Shown: positions 1 to 8,881, numbered from the stretch's first letter. The stretch is 64,000 nucleotides of DNA from Arthrobacter sp. EpRS71 (GCF_001512285.1 NZ_LNUV01000006.1:460158-524157); one strand, 5' to 3'. The notes: generated from the letters alone by a model not told the origin. Translations and numbers: made by a program.

Positions 1-410
1 CGGTTAACTCCGTGATTCCGGTGGCCGCCACGGCGATGACCAAGACGGTCCCTTACTTCCAGAAGGCCGTAGAGGCCGATGAGCGTGGCGAGGCAATGCC
101 GTCGTTCTTCCGTCACGACCTCGGTTTTGGAACGGCCGACGACGTCGCCGGGCTGATTGCGTTCCTCGCCTCTGATGAGGCTGCTGAAATTACCGGCCAG
201 GCGATCGGTGCCGGTGGTGACCGGTTGCAGGTTTGGACACACCCGACGGCGGCGAGCACCGAATACCGCGAAGGGGGCTGGAGCTACAAGGCACTGCAAG
301 AGAACGCCGGCACGCTCTTCGGCCAGGAAAACCTGCAGAGTTACGGCGAGGAATTCCTGCCGCTGCCCGAGGAACTGCAGCCCGAACCGGCCAAGGCTGA
401 GGCCCGCTGA
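1..410 (+). CDS. SDR-family (3-hydroxyacyl-CoA type) dehydrogenase, 5' end missing
   Basis: This is the C-terminal part of a short-chain dehydrogenase/reductase; the reading frame is open to the left edge, so the Rossmann fold and the Tyr-x-x-x-Lys active site lie outside. The visible start, VNSVIPVAATAMT, matches the SDR segment that follows the catalytic helix (usually VN-IAP...T-MT), and EITGQAIGAGGDRLQVW is the usual SDR C-terminal strand. After it comes an extension of about 55 residues (HPTAASTEYREGGW...) of the kind seen in SDRs of the 17-beta-HSD4 / (3R)-hydroxyacyl-CoA dehydrogenase type. Two bases separate its stop from the next ATG, so it is co-transcribed with the amidohydrolase. 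Role by context: oxidation of a 3-hydroxyacyl-CoA made by the MaoC hydratase downstream. The substrate is unknown. Confidence 0.8.
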   Translation, partial: VNSVIPVAATAMTKTVPYFQKAVEADERGEAMPSFFRHDLGFGTADDVAGLIAFLASDEAAEITGQAIGAGGDRLQVWTHPTAASTEYREGGWSYKALQENAGTLFGQENLQSYGEEFLPLPEELQPEPAKAEAR

Positions 411-412
411 TC

Positions 413-1303
413 ATGGCCACCCGTTACGAACCTGGCATCGATGCGGCTGCCTTGGATGCGATCGACATGCACGTCCACCTCGAAGTAGACAGCTGCGGCC
501 ACGGATCGCTCCCTGATGCGCTCACGGAGGCCTCGGCGAAGTACTTCAAAGCCGAGGACCGCACGCCATCGCTGGACAGGATCGCCGAGGTGTACCGCGA
601 ACTGAACATGGCCGCCGTCGTGTTCACTGTTGACGCCCGCACCCAGCTCAAGCACGAGCCCAACAGCATCCCGGAACTCATCGAGGGCGCTGCCCGGAAC
701 AATGATGTGCTGATTCCGTTCGGCAGTGTTGACCCGCGGACGGGGGAGGACGCGATCGCCGGGGCAAAACATCAGGCTGTTGAGCTCGGTGCCCGCGGTT
801 TCAAGTTCCACCCGTCGCTGCAAGGATTTGATCCGTCCAACGAGACGTTTTATCCACTGTGGGAAACCCTCCAGGAACTGGGGCTTCCCTGCATTTTCCA
901 CACCGGTCAAAACGGCATGGGGGCAGGTCTCCCCGGCGGGTACGGGATCAAGCTCGCCTTCTCCAATCCGCTCCTGCTGGATGCTGTGGCGGCAGATTTC
1001 CCGGGCCTGAAGATCATCATGGCCCACCCGTCGGTGCCATGGCAGGACGAGGCGAACTCGATCGCGACGCACAAGTCCAACGTTTTCATCGACCTCTCTG
1101 GCTGGTCACCAAAGTACTTCCCGGAATCCTTGATTCGACTGTCCAATTCAGTGCTGCAGGACAAGGTCCTGTTCGGCACCGACTTCCCGCTGATCACCCC
1201 GCAGAAGTGGCTGGGTGCGTTCGCTGACCTGCCGCTGAAGGACGAGGTTCGGCCGAGGATCCTGAAGGACAACGCCGTCCGGCTGCTTGGTTTGGGTGGC
1301 TGA
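413..1303 (+). CDS. amidohydrolase-2 family metal-dependent hydrolase or decarboxylase
   Basis: A 296-residue TIM-barrel protein of the amidohydrolase-2 (ACMSD-like) family. The metal-binding HxH lies at H20/H22 (DMHVH), FKFHPS sits near residue 132, MAHPSVPW carries a ligand His near 204, and GTDFPL supplies the C-terminal barrel Asp near 256. Members remove CO2 from, or hydrolyse C-C or C-O bonds of, ring-cleavage products and related acids; related branches include the 4-oxalomesaconate hydratases and gamma-resorcylate decarboxylases. The sequence alone does not pick the reaction. It lies between the SDR and the acyl-CoA dehydrogenase with almost no spacing, so it belongs to the same degradation pathway. 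The ATG at 413 is two bases after the upstream stop. Confidence 0.85.
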   Translation: MATRYEPGIDAAALDAIDMHVHLEVDSCGHGSLPDALTEASAKYFKAEDRTPSLDRIAEVYRELNMAAVVFTVDARTQLKHEPNSIPELIEGAARNNDVLIPFGSVDPRTGEDAIAGAKHQAVELGARGFKFHPSLQGFDPSNETFYPLWETLQELGLPCIFHTGQNGMGAGLPGGYGIKLAFSNPLLLDAVAADFPGLKIIMAHPSVPWQDEANSIATHKSNVFIDLSGWSPKYFPESLIRLSNSVLQDKVLFGTDFPLITPQKWLGAFADLPLKDEVRPRILKDNAVRLLGLGG

Positions 1304-1304
1304 G

Positions 1305-2540
1305 ATGACCGCAACGGCTACCACTAAGACCAGCCAGGAACAGCGGCTGTATTCCGTGGCGGATTGGTACGACGCCGAGGCGCTGCTGAGCACTGCCGAA
1401 CGCCAGGTACTTGGCCGGCTGCGGGACTTCCTCGACGCCGAAGCCAAGCCCTTGTTGGCCGAGTACTGGGAGAAGGGGGAGTTCCCCGAGCAACTGGCCC
1501 GGCCGTTGATTGACCTGGATCTGATGGAACCGGCCCACCTCACTGTTGAGGCCCCTGCGCGGGGGATTTACCACGGCTTCCGGATCTTCGAACTGGCTCG
1601 TACTGATGCATCTTTGGCCACTTGGTACACCGCCCAGGCGGGGTTGTTCCGGACAGCCATCCGGGTGGGCGCGTCCGAAGAGCAGCAGAAGGAATGGATG
1701 CCCAAAGTCATCGACTTCTCCCTCAAGGGCGTCTTCTCCTTGACCGAACCCGAGCACGGCTCGGACATCGCAGGCGGTTTGTCCACCACCGCCCGTTACG
1801 AAGAAGATCCCGACGGCGGCACGGGCTCCGGTGCTTGGGTTCTGGACGGTGCCAAACGGTGGATCGGAGGCGCGGCCACAGCCGACGTCCTGTGCGTATT
1901 CGCCCGCGATGTCGCCGACGGGCAGGTCAAAGCGTTCCTCGTTGACCGCACCGCTCCCGAGGTGTCCCTGGAGAAGATCCAGGGTAAAACTTCACTGCGG
2001 ATGATGCAGAACGCCCACATCACCCTGAACAATGTCAGGGTTCCCGAAGCCATGCGCCTGCACAACGTGAACTCCTTCAAGGACGTGGCCGCTATGCTCC
2101 GGGCGATGCGCTCGGACGTTGCCTGGATCGCCGCCGGAATCCAGGCCGGGGCGTTCGAAGCTGCGCTGGCTTATGTGAAGGAGCGTCAGCAGTTCGGCAG
2201 GTCCTTGGGCTCGTTCCAACTGGTCCAGGAGAAGCTGGCCCGCATGCTCGGCAACGTCACCGCTTCGCTTTCACTCGTTGTCCGGCTGACCGAGCAGCAG
2301 GGCTGGGGCATCTACCGGGATCAGGACTCGGCCCTGGCCAAGATGCAGACGTCCCTGATGATGCGCGAAACCGTTGCCCTCGCCCGCGAAGTGGTGGGCG
2401 GCAACGGCATCACCCTCGCCTCCGACGTCGCGCGTTTCCATGCCGACGCGGAAGCCGTGTACTCCTACGAAGGCACCCACGAGATCAACGCACTGATCGT
2501 GGGCCGCGCCCTCACCGGTGCCAGTGCTTTCACCCACTAA
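1305..2540 (+). CDS. acyl-CoA dehydrogenase
   Basis: A 411-residue FAD-dependent acyl-CoA dehydrogenase of normal family length. FSLTEPEHGSDIAGG near residue 143 is the flavin/substrate loop signature of the family, and YEGTHEINALIVGRAL near residues 386-401 is the C-terminal signature; the Glu of YEGTHE is the position of the catalytic base in the glutaryl-CoA dehydrogenase-like branch. It introduces an alpha,beta double bond into an acyl-CoA (or, in the glutaryl branch, also decarboxylates) and passes electrons to ETF. The ATG at 1305 is one base after the amidohydrolase stop; an upstream in-frame TTG at 1287 would overlap that gene and is less likely. MaoC hydratase follows, giving the order dehydrogenation, hydration, oxidation. 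Confidence 0.9.
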   Translation: MTATATTKTSQEQRLYSVADWYDAEALLSTAERQVLGRLRDFLDAEAKPLLAEYWEKGEFPEQLARPLIDLDLMEPAHLTVEAPARGIYHGFRIFELARTDASLATWYTAQAGLFRTAIRVGASEEQQKEWMPKVIDFSLKGVFSLTEPEHGSDIAGGLSTTARYEEDPDGGTGSGAWVLDGAKRWIGGAATADVLCVFARDVADGQVKAFLVDRTAPEVSLEKIQGKTSLRMMQNAHITLNNVRVPEAMRLHNVNSFKDVAAMLRAMRSDVAWIAAGIQAGAFEAALAYVKERQQFGRSLGSFQLVQEKLARMLGNVTASLSLVVRLTEQQGWGIYRDQDSALAKMQTSLMMRETVALAREVVGGNGITLASDVARFHADAEAVYSYEGTHEINALIVGRALTGASAFTH

Positions 2541-2571
2541 ATCTCTACAAACAACAACACAGGAGGCAAAG

Positions 2572-3027
2572 ATGCCCAATCTCGTCGTCGATTTCGACAC
2601 CCTGCTCACCATGTCCGGCAAGGACCTCGGCACCACCGACTACCGCGAAATCACCCAGCAGCAGATCAACCTGTTCGCCGATGCCACGGACGACCAGCAG
2701 TGGATCCACACCGACCCCGAACGCGCCAAGGACGGTCCCTTCGGCGCTCCGATCGCGCACGGTTTCCTCACCCTGTCCCTGATCATCCCGTTCTGGGGCG
2801 AACTCTTCGACGTGGAAGGCGTGACCACCAAGGTTAATTACGGCCTGGACAAAGTCCGCTTCACCTCACCAGTCAAGGTCGGCTCCAAAGTCCGGATGAA
2901 CGGCAGCATCGCCGAAGTCACCGAGGTCAAGGGCGGCGCCCAGATCAAGGTCAACGCCACCATCGAGATCGAAGGCCAGGAACGCCCCGCCGTCGTGGCC
3001 GAATTCCTCGCCCGCTTCTACAAATAA
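2572..3027 (+). CDS. MaoC-family (R)-specific enoyl-CoA hydratase
   Basis: A 151-residue single hot-dog protein of the MaoC dehydratase family. The hydratase signature is clear: DATDDQQWIHTDPERA at about residues 37-52, with the catalytic Asp/His pair, followed by GPFGAPIAHGFLTLSL. It adds water to a 2-enoyl-CoA to give the (R)-3-hydroxyacyl-CoA, which suits the SDR encoded first in this operon rather than a FadB-type (S)-dehydrogenase. A strong Shine-Dalgarno, AGGAGG at 2561-2566, fixes the start at ATG 2572; earlier in-frame codons overlap the acyl-CoA dehydrogenase. Confidence 0.9.
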   Translation: MPNLVVDFDTLLTMSGKDLGTTDYREITQQQINLFADATDDQQWIHTDPERAKDGPFGAPIAHGFLTLSLIIPFWGELFDVEGVTTKVNYGLDKVRFTSPVKVGSKVRMNGSIAEVTEVKGGAQIKVNATIEIEGQERPAVVAEFLARFYK

Positions 3028-3068
3028 CCCGCTAAGACCCACCCTCCCTCCTCTCCCAAGGAACAGCC

Positions 3069-4394
3069 ATGTCAGGACACACTGCGCTCGCACCGTCGAG
3101 CACGGCCGCCAAGCGCAAAGAAGCGCGCACGGTCATCATGTCCAGCTATCTGGGCAGCACCATCGAGTTCTACGACTTCCTGCTATATGCAACAGCCGCA
3201 GCAGTTGCCTTCCCCAAAGTGTTCTTCGCCGGCACTGACGAGTGGGTGGGCGTCGTTGCCGCCTATGCCACGTTCGCTGCCGGATATGTTGCCCGGCCTT
3301 TGGGCGGCATCATCTTCGGGCACTTCGGTGACCGCATCGGCCGCAAGGGCATGCTGATTGTGTCCATGGCCATGATGGGTATTGCCTCAACGCTGATTGG
3401 CCTGATTCCTGGAGCCAACGTCATTGGTCCTTGGGGTGCGGTACTCCTGGTGGTCTTGCGTGTTTTCCAGGGAATCGCTGTGGGCGGTGAATGGGGCGGG
3501 GCCGCGCTCATGGCCTTGGAGCATTCGGATCCCAAACGGCGCGGGTTTGCGGCGTCGTTCGTCAACGCCGGTGCCCCGACGGGCGCAGTACTCGGCACCG
3601 TGGTCATGGGCATCTTTTCCGCCCTTCCCCAAGACGCATTCCTGGCGTGGGGATGGCGTGTGCCGTTCCTGTTGTCCTTCGTGCTTTTGATCGTGGGCAT
3701 GTTCGTGAGGTTGCGGGTTTCGGAAAGCCCGATCTTCGCCGAGGCCGTTGCCAAGGAAAGCGCCCAAGGCACTAAGCGCAAGATCCCGTTGCTGGAAGTA
3801 TTGAAGCGTCCCAAGGCCCTCATCATGATCATGTTTGCCGGTGCCGCCGGCTTCGGCCTCCAGGTAGTGCTGCCCACGTTCTCCGTCACCTACGCGGTGT
3901 CCAAAGGTGCACCACAACAGGGCGTGCTCTATGCCTTCGCTGGCGCCTCGGCCATCTCCATCCTGTTCGTGCTTCTGGGCGGCAGGCTCTCGGATCGCTT
4001 TGGTCGCCGTCCGGTCATGGTCACCGGCCTGGCATTGTTCATCCTGTACCTGTTCCCAATGTTTGGGATGCTCAGTTCCGGCAACATCGCTTTGGTTTTC
4101 CTGGCCTTCACAGTGGCGCTGGTTCTGCATTCGTCCCTTTACGGTCCGCTTGCAGCGTTCGTTTCCGAGCAATTCGGCACCACTAACCGCTACACCGGCG
4201 CGGCCGTCGGCTACCAACTGGCAACACTGATAGGCGCGGGCTTCACCCCCGGCATTGTGGCGGGCCTGTATAAGGATGCCGGCCAGAGCATCGTCCCCGT
4301 CGTGGTGTTCCTTTCCATCATGTCGCTGGTATCGATTGTCTTCATCCTGCTGACGCGGGAGTCTAAGAACAACGACCTCTCTACGGTCAGTTAG
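3069..4394 (+). CDS. MFS transporter, metabolite:H+ symporter (MHS) family
   Basis: A 441-residue, 12-helix major facilitator of the MHS (ShiA/ProP/KgtP-like) branch. The N-terminus SSYLGSTIEFYDFLLY is the MHS hallmark, GHFGDRIGRKGMLI is the first cytoplasmic-loop signature, and RVFQGIAVGGEWGGAALMA is the helix 4-5 motif. MHS proteins take up organic acids, amino acids or betaines with protons. Between the MaoC and CoA-ligase genes it probably imports the acid that the ligase then activates. AAGGA at 3058-3062 precedes ATG 3069. The ligase's AGGAG overlaps this gene's stop codon, pointing to one transcript. Confidence 0.9.
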   Translation: MSGHTALAPSSTAAKRKEARTVIMSSYLGSTIEFYDFLLYATAAAVAFPKVFFAGTDEWVGVVAAYATFAAGYVARPLGGIIFGHFGDRIGRKGMLIVSMAMMGIASTLIGLIPGANVIGPWGAVLLVVLRVFQGIAVGGEWGGAALMALEHSDPKRRGFAASFVNAGAPTGAVLGTVVMGIFSALPQDAFLAWGWRVPFLLSFVLLIVGMFVRLRVSESPIFAEAVAKESAQGTKRKIPLLEVLKRPKALIMIMFAGAAGFGLQVVLPTFSVTYAVSKGAPQQGVLYAFAGASAISILFVLLGGRLSDRFGRRPVMVTGLALFILYLFPMFGMLSSGNIALVFLAFTVALVLHSSLYGPLAAFVSEQFGTTNRYTGAAVGYQLATLIGAGFTPGIVAGLYKDAGQSIVPVVVFLSIMSLVSIVFILLTRESKNNDLSTVS

Positions 4395-4406
4395 GAGTAC
4401 GGCACC

Positions 4407-5957
4407 ATGGACAACAACGGAGTTGGATCCTGGCTGCACCGCCGCCGTGCCAAATCGGGGCCTAAGACGGCACTCATTTCGGGCAGCCATACGTTGAGCT
4501 ACGCCGAACTCGCAGACCGGAGCGACCGTTTGGCCACAGCCCTTAAGGACAGGGGAGTGGCCAAGGGGGACAGGGTGGCTTACCTCGGTGAGAATCACCC
4601 GTCCTTTGTGGAGACGTTCTTCGCATGCGGGTTGCTCGGGGCGATGTTCGTCCCGCTCAACACCCGGCTGACCGCTCCTGAGCTTCGGTTTCAACTGCAG
4701 GACTCGGGCGCGCGCGTGCTCATCAGCGCTGCATCCTTGGAGTCCGTAGCCGCCGGATCCTGCACGGACACCGGCGTGACACACCGTCTTGTGGTGGCGC
4801 CCGACGACGTCACTGAAGGTTCGGCTCTCAAGCTGCCATCCGGCGTCGAACACTATGGTGAGGTGCTTGACGCTGCAACGGCGACCCCGCTGGATGAAGC
4901 GGTGACGTTGGAAGACGGCGCCATGATCCTCTACACATCCGGCACCACAGGTAAACCCAAAGGTGCCTTGCTGACACACGGCAACATCACCTGGAACTGC
5001 TTCAACACGGTGGTGGATATGGACCTGAACCGCAACGATGTGGCGCTCATGATCTCGCCGCTGTTCCACGTGGCGTCCCTTGATATGGGTCTGCTTCCCA
5101 TGCTGCTGAAGGGTGCCACCGTGGTGCTTGAAGCCAAGTTCGACGCCGGCCGGGTACTGGAGCTGGTGGGGCAGCACAAAATCACCACACTCAACGGCGT
5201 CCCCACCACCTTCCAGATGCTCTGCGACCATCCCGGATGGTCGACGGCGGACCTTAGCTCCCTGGACAAGCTCACCTGCGGCGGTTCCGCTGTTCCTGGC
5301 AGGGTTTTAGAAGCCTATGAGCGGCGCGGCATAGGTTTCACCAGCTGCTATGGCATGACGGAGACCGCGCCCGGTGCCACCATGTTGCCGGTATCGAGGT
5401 CCAAGGAAAAGGCTGGTTCTGCAGGACTGCCCCACTTCTTCACGGATGTGCGGATCGCCGATCCGCTGGGCGGCATCGCCGCCCTTGGCGAGGTGGGGGA
5501 GATTCAAATCTCCGGCCCCAACGTCATCAAGGAGTACTGGAACCGGCCCGAAGCCACCGCTGAGAGTTATTCCGAGTCGTCCTGGTTCCGCTCCGGCGAC
5601 ATGGGCTACCAAGATGCGGAAGGCTTCCTGTTCGTTTCGGACCGCATCAAGGACATGATCATTTCCGGGGGCGAGAACATCTACCCGGCCGAGGTGGAAG
5701 CTGCCATTGCGGAGCTATCCGCTGTGGGGAGTGTGGCCGTGATCGGTGTTGATGACCCGAAATGGGGAGAAGTGCCCCGGGCGATCGTCACCTTGCGTGA
5801 GGGCGAATCCCTCACTGAGGAGCAACTGCGCTCGCATCTAGAGGGTCGGCTGGCACGGTACAAAATCCCCAAGTCCGTGGTGTTCGTTGAGGAGATGCCC
5901 CGAACCGCCAGCGGGAAGATCCGGAAAATGGACCTCCGAAAGCACTACGCCCAGTGA
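4407..5957 (+). CDS. AMP-forming acyl-CoA synthetase (fatty or aromatic acid-CoA ligase)
   Basis: A 516-residue member of the ANL adenylate-forming superfamily. The nucleotide-binding loop LYTSGTTGKPKGALLTHGN starts near residue 175, SCYGMTETAPG near 313 is the A5 motif, YRSGDMGYQDAEGFLFV-type A7/A8 hinge sequence runs into DRIKDMIISGGENIYPAEVE, and the catalytic lysine is K504 in PRTASGKIRKM. It activates a carboxylic acid to its CoA thioester through an acyl-AMP. Substrate choice cannot be read with confidence; the operon lacks ring-cleavage dioxygenase genes in the visible part. AGGAG lies 7-11 bases before ATG 4407, and the stop overlaps the next start by four bases (GTGA). Confidence 0.9.
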   Translation: MDNNGVGSWLHRRRAKSGPKTALISGSHTLSYAELADRSDRLATALKDRGVAKGDRVAYLGENHPSFVETFFACGLLGAMFVPLNTRLTAPELRFQLQDSGARVLISAASLESVAAGSCTDTGVTHRLVVAPDDVTEGSALKLPSGVEHYGEVLDAATATPLDEAVTLEDGAMILYTSGTTGKPKGALLTHGNITWNCFNTVVDMDLNRNDVALMISPLFHVASLDMGLLPMLLKGATVVLEAKFDAGRVLELVGQHKITTLNGVPTTFQMLCDHPGWSTADLSSLDKLTCGGSAVPGRVLEAYERRGIGFTSCYGMTETAPGATMLPVSRSKEKAGSAGLPHFFTDVRIADPLGGIAALGEVGEIQISGPNVIKEYWNRPEATAESYSESSWFRSGDMGYQDAEGFLFVSDRIKDMIISGGENIYPAEVEAAIAELSAVGSVAVIGVDDPKWGEVPRAIVTLREGESLTEEQLRSHLEGRLARYKIPKSVVFVEEMPRTASGKIRKMDLRKHYAQ

Positions 5958-6424
5958 CGCTCTGTCCGGAGCCGCCGGCATTAACGTTCCTCGCCACCTT
6001 CAGCGTGGAGGTCGGCGAGCCCATTGATGTGGGGCCAACACCGGAGGGGCACCGGCGGATCATTCCCATTATTGGTGGGACGGTATCCGGGCCACAGTTC
6101 CAAGGGCGCGTAGTGCCAGCCGGTGCGGACTACCAGATTCTCCGGAACGCCGAGCTGACCGAGTTGGACGCCAGATACGCGGTGGAGCTCGAAGGGGGAG
6201 CCGTGGTGTACGTGCACAACGCGGCTCTCCGCTTCGGCGCCGCGAAAGATATCGCCAGGTTGAATAGGGGAGAAGACGTAGACCCCGCCCTGATCTATTT
6301 CCGGTGCAGTCCGCGTTTTTCAACTGCTTCGCCCGAGTTGGCTTGGCTTAATCACACCATCATGGTGGGAACAGGACGGCGAAGGCCCGGTTCCGTGGAA
6401 ATCGACGTGTTTGCCGTTGGTTAG
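5954..6424 (+). CDS. DUF3237 (UPF0311) family protein
   Basis: A 156-residue protein matching the DUF3237 family: conserved strands RRIIPIIGGTVSGPQFQGRV (residues 34-53) and VPAGADYQILR (54-64), then a YFRCSPRF segment near 115 and a C-terminal half beginning WLNHTIMVGTGRR. DUF3237 proteins are small beta-barrels, often found in operons for degradation of aromatic or carboxylic acids; their activity is not settled. The GTG start overlaps the CoA-ligase stop (GTGA, 5954-5957), so translation is probably coupled and the gene closes the catabolic operon. About 180 bases without a recognisable gene follow. Confidence 0.8.
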   Translation: MTLCPEPPALTFLATFSVEVGEPIDVGPTPEGHRRIIPIIGGTVSGPQFQGRVVPAGADYQILRNAELTELDARYAVELEGGAVVYVHNAALRFGAAKDIARLNRGEDVDPALIYFRCSPRFSTASPELAWLNHTIMVGTGRRRPGSVEIDVFAVG

Positions 6425-6607
6425 CCCTCGAACAAATTTGGGTCTCATGAGGAGCCTCGTGGAACGAAATATTGCGTTACCAAGCTAAATCCGGGTTAAT
6501 TTCCTCCATCGAACTGCCTTATTCGCTGTTGGGGCATTACGATAAGCACGACTCACACTGAGCACTAAGCTCCATCACGACTCACACCTAACCCGGGGGA
6601 TATACCA

Positions 6608-7099
6608 ATGAGCTCTTACCCGCAACAACCGCAACAAACTGAGCAGTACGGCGTCCAGGCCGGCGAGCCGCCGCTGTGGGCTCCGTACTACGGCGCTCCG
6701 ATCGGCGCAGCCGTCACGCGTTTCTTCAAGAAGTACACCGCATTCTCAGGCCGCGCCAGCCGCAGTGAATACTGGTGGGTCGCCCTTGCATTGGGCGTCG
6801 TCGGGATCGTCCTGCAGATCCTCACCGGCATTCTAGGTGCGGCTGGATCCACCACTACCAGCAGCGGAACAGTTCCAGGCCCGGGAGCTGTTGTCGGCCT
6901 CATCCTGATTGCCGTTTTCTACCTGGCGGTCCTTATCCCGTCCATCGCACTGCTGGTTCGTCGTCTGCACGATGGCAACTTCAGTGGATGGCTGGCTCTC
7001 CTCGGACTGATCCCGTTCGTGGGTGGACTTGCCATCCTGGTCTTCGCGCTCCTGCCGTCCAACCCGGCCGGTCAGCGTTTCGATCAGCCGACTGCATAG
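6608..7099 (+). CDS. DUF805 family inner-membrane protein
   Basis: A 163-residue membrane protein. After a Gln/Pro-rich N-terminus (about 35 residues) comes the DUF805 signature FSGRASRSEYWWVAL at about residues 46-60, then hydrophobic helices with a Gly/Ser/Thr loop, the second signature LLVRRLHDGNFSGWLAL at about 117-133 and a last helix ending in LLPSNPAGQRFD. The function of the family is not established. The GGGGGATAT run 5-13 bases before ATG 6608 serves as Shine-Dalgarno. It stands alone, with a strong terminator directly downstream. Confidence 0.85.
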   Translation: MSSYPQQPQQTEQYGVQAGEPPLWAPYYGAPIGAAVTRFFKKYTAFSGRASRSEYWWVALALGVVGIVLQILTGILGAAGSTTTSSGTVPGPGAVVGLILIAVFYLAVLIPSIALLVRRLHDGNFSGWLALLGLIPFVGGLAILVFALLPSNPAGQRFDQPTA

Positions 7100-7130
7100 T
7101 CACCACCACGGCAAGTAATACCTGCCAATG

Positions 7131-7162
7131 AAAAGGGCGACACCTCGCGTGTCGCCCTTTTT
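7131..7162. terminator. intrinsic terminator after the DUF805 gene
   Basis: A perfect 9-bp stem, GGGCGACAC (7135-7143) with GTGTCGCCC (7149-7157), five-base loop, then TTTTT at 7158-7162. AAAA precedes the stem, so it could also work on the opposite strand. Confidence 0.9.
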
Positions 7163-7264
7163 CGTGCCATTTTCCGGCCTTACCTGCCGCTCGGGTAATG
7201 CGCATGAAATGCTGAGAACCACCCTGCAACGCCCGACCCACCCCTACGACGAGGAGTGCCAGCC

Positions 7265-8464
7265 ATGAGGACCATCAAACGCTGCGCCGTGGTTGGTGGC
7301 GGGATCATCGGTATTGCTGTGGCGAGGGAACTGACCAACAGGCTCGAGGGCGTCCAGGTCACCGTCTACGAAAAAGAAGACCGGCTGGCAGCACACCAGA
7401 CTGGACACAACTCCGGTGTGGTTCACGCGGGCCTGTACTACGAACCCGGCGGGCTGAAGGCGAAGCTGTGCCGCAGGGGAGTGGAGCTGCTGCAGGAATT
7501 CTGCGCCATGAAGAACCTTCCCTACGATTCCTGCGGCAAGCTGGTCATCGCCCAGACCCCCGAGGAATCCAAGCGCCTGGACAGCATTTTCGCCCGAGCC
7601 ACAGCTAACGGGGTGCCGGGCGCTCGCATGCTGCGCGGTGACCAGATACGCGAGGTGGAGCCGAACGCCGTCGGGCTTTCAGCTTTGCACTCGCCGGAAA
7701 CGGCGATCGTTGACTACAGGGCCATCACCAACGCGCTCGCCGACGACGTCCGCAGCTCGGACGGGACCATCCGTCTGGGACAGGAAGTCATCGCGCTTGA
7801 GCAGCAGGACAGCGGTGTGGTGGTGAGTACCAAGGACGGCGGCGAGCATTACGACCTCGTGGTGGTTTGCGCCGGTCTTCAGTCGGATCGGGTGGCCGAG
7901 GCGACCGGTGAGCCGGCGACGCCACGGATCGTGCCGTTCTTTGGACAGTACTTCCTGTTGGGCAAGGAAGCCCGGGACCAAGTGCGCGGCCTCATTTATC
8001 CCGTCCCGGACCCCAAACATCCCTTCCTCGGCGTCCACCTCACCAAACGCATCGACGGCGAAATGCTGCTCGGCCCGAATGCGTTCATCTCCTTCGGCCG
8101 CGAGTCCTACGCGTGGAACGAGGTGAACGTTCGCGACGTCCTGAATTACACGCTCTTCCCGGGGTTCTGGAATTTCGCCCGACACAATGTGCCCTCAGCC
8201 GTTCGCGAATTCCAGACCGTGGTGAGCAGGAAAAAGTTCATCCGCGAGGCCATGCGCTTTGTACCCTCCCTGGAAGGGGCCACCATTCTTCCTGGCACCC
8301 GGGGAGTGAGGGCCCAAGCCATGAACGGTGACGGTTCGCTGGTGGACGACTTTGTCATCGCACGACGCCGGGACACGGTCTTGGTGCGCAACGCACCGTC
8401 TCCGGGCGCTACGTCGTCCATGGCGATAGCGGAGTACATCGTGGAGCAGGCTGTGCAGGACTGA
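7265..8464 (+). CDS. lhgO: L-2-hydroxyglutarate oxidase
   Basis: A 399-residue FAD-dependent oxidoreductase of the DAO fold. The N-terminal dinucleotide-binding motif CAVVGGGIIGIAVAREL is at about residues 6-22, and HQTGHNSGVVHAGLYYEPG (about 43-61) is the diagnostic stretch of LhgO/YgaF and human L2HGDH, including the His that carries the flavin in some members. It oxidises L-2-hydroxyglutarate to 2-oxoglutarate, a repair or catabolic step, with electrons going to the membrane quinone pool. GAGGAG at 7251-7256 lies 8 bases before ATG 7265, which is preferred to the GTG at 7256 that forms part of that site. It stands alone after a terminator. Confidence 0.88.
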   Translation: MRTIKRCAVVGGGIIGIAVARELTNRLEGVQVTVYEKEDRLAAHQTGHNSGVVHAGLYYEPGGLKAKLCRRGVELLQEFCAMKNLPYDSCGKLVIAQTPEESKRLDSIFARATANGVPGARMLRGDQIREVEPNAVGLSALHSPETAIVDYRAITNALADDVRSSDGTIRLGQEVIALEQQDSGVVVSTKDGGEHYDLVVVCAGLQSDRVAEATGEPATPRIVPFFGQYFLLGKEARDQVRGLIYPVPDPKHPFLGVHLTKRIDGEMLLGPNAFISFGRESYAWNEVNVRDVLNYTLFPGFWNFARHNVPSAVREFQTVVSRKKFIREAMRFVPSLEGATILPGTRGVRAQAMNGDGSLVDDFVIARRRDTVLVRNAPSPGATSSMAIAEYIVEQAVQD

Positions 8465-8881
8465 GGAGTTAACAAGCTCGTGATCCACCGGAAACCGCCT
8501 CCAAACGCGGGCTGGATACCGTTACCGCATGATCGGATCACTAGCCTCGCTTGCCAGCTCAGTCGGCACCACCATAGCGGCCTGGATCGAGGCTGCCTAC
8601 GTCCTGGATTGCACGGATCCGTCAGCGGAGGAACACGGCCTGGGCGGGCAAGGAACCAGGAGCGACTTGTCGTGGCTACCTGCCCTCAGCGGCGTCACTG
8701 TTGCCAGCGCGCAGGCCATCCAAGCTCACGCCCTGAGGGTACATACAGAACCGTAGAACCCGCCGGGAATGCTGCAGAATGTCGCGTTGGGCACACTATT
8801 CGTTGATCACGAGTAATATGCCCTAAACTGCTTCACTGAGGTGCCGGAATAGGCACTATGCAGCAACGAAAGCGAACCTCA
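8465..8881. other. 417-base spacer between lhgO and the DUF4193 gene
   Basis: The spacer holds one possible small frame (listed separately at 8529-8756) and the probable promoter region of the DUF4193 gene, with a TAATAT at 8814-8819 that could be a -10 element. I see no RNA gene, strong hairpin or repeat in it. Confidence 0.5.
8529..8756 (+). CDS. possible small hypothetical protein
   Basis: A 75-residue frame starting at ATG 8529 that I do not recognise. It begins with a weakly hydrophobic stretch (SLASLASSVGTTIAAWIEAA), has one Cys and no clear motif. No convincing Shine-Dalgarno precedes the start, and another frame overlaps it (8480-8806). Third positions are fairly GC-rich, which in this genome does not separate genes from chance frames. 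It may not be translated. Confidence 0.25.
   Translation: MIGSLASLASSVGTTIAAWIEAAYVLDCTDPSAEEHGLGGQGTRSDLSWLPALSGVTVASAQAIQAHALRVHTEP

Noticed and set aside
3387..5231. 614-codon open frame on the minus strand
   Set aside because: It lies opposite the MFS transporter and the CoA ligase, both with clear family motifs. The translation is rich in His, Gln and Arg with no domain, as expected for an antisense frame in high-GC DNA.
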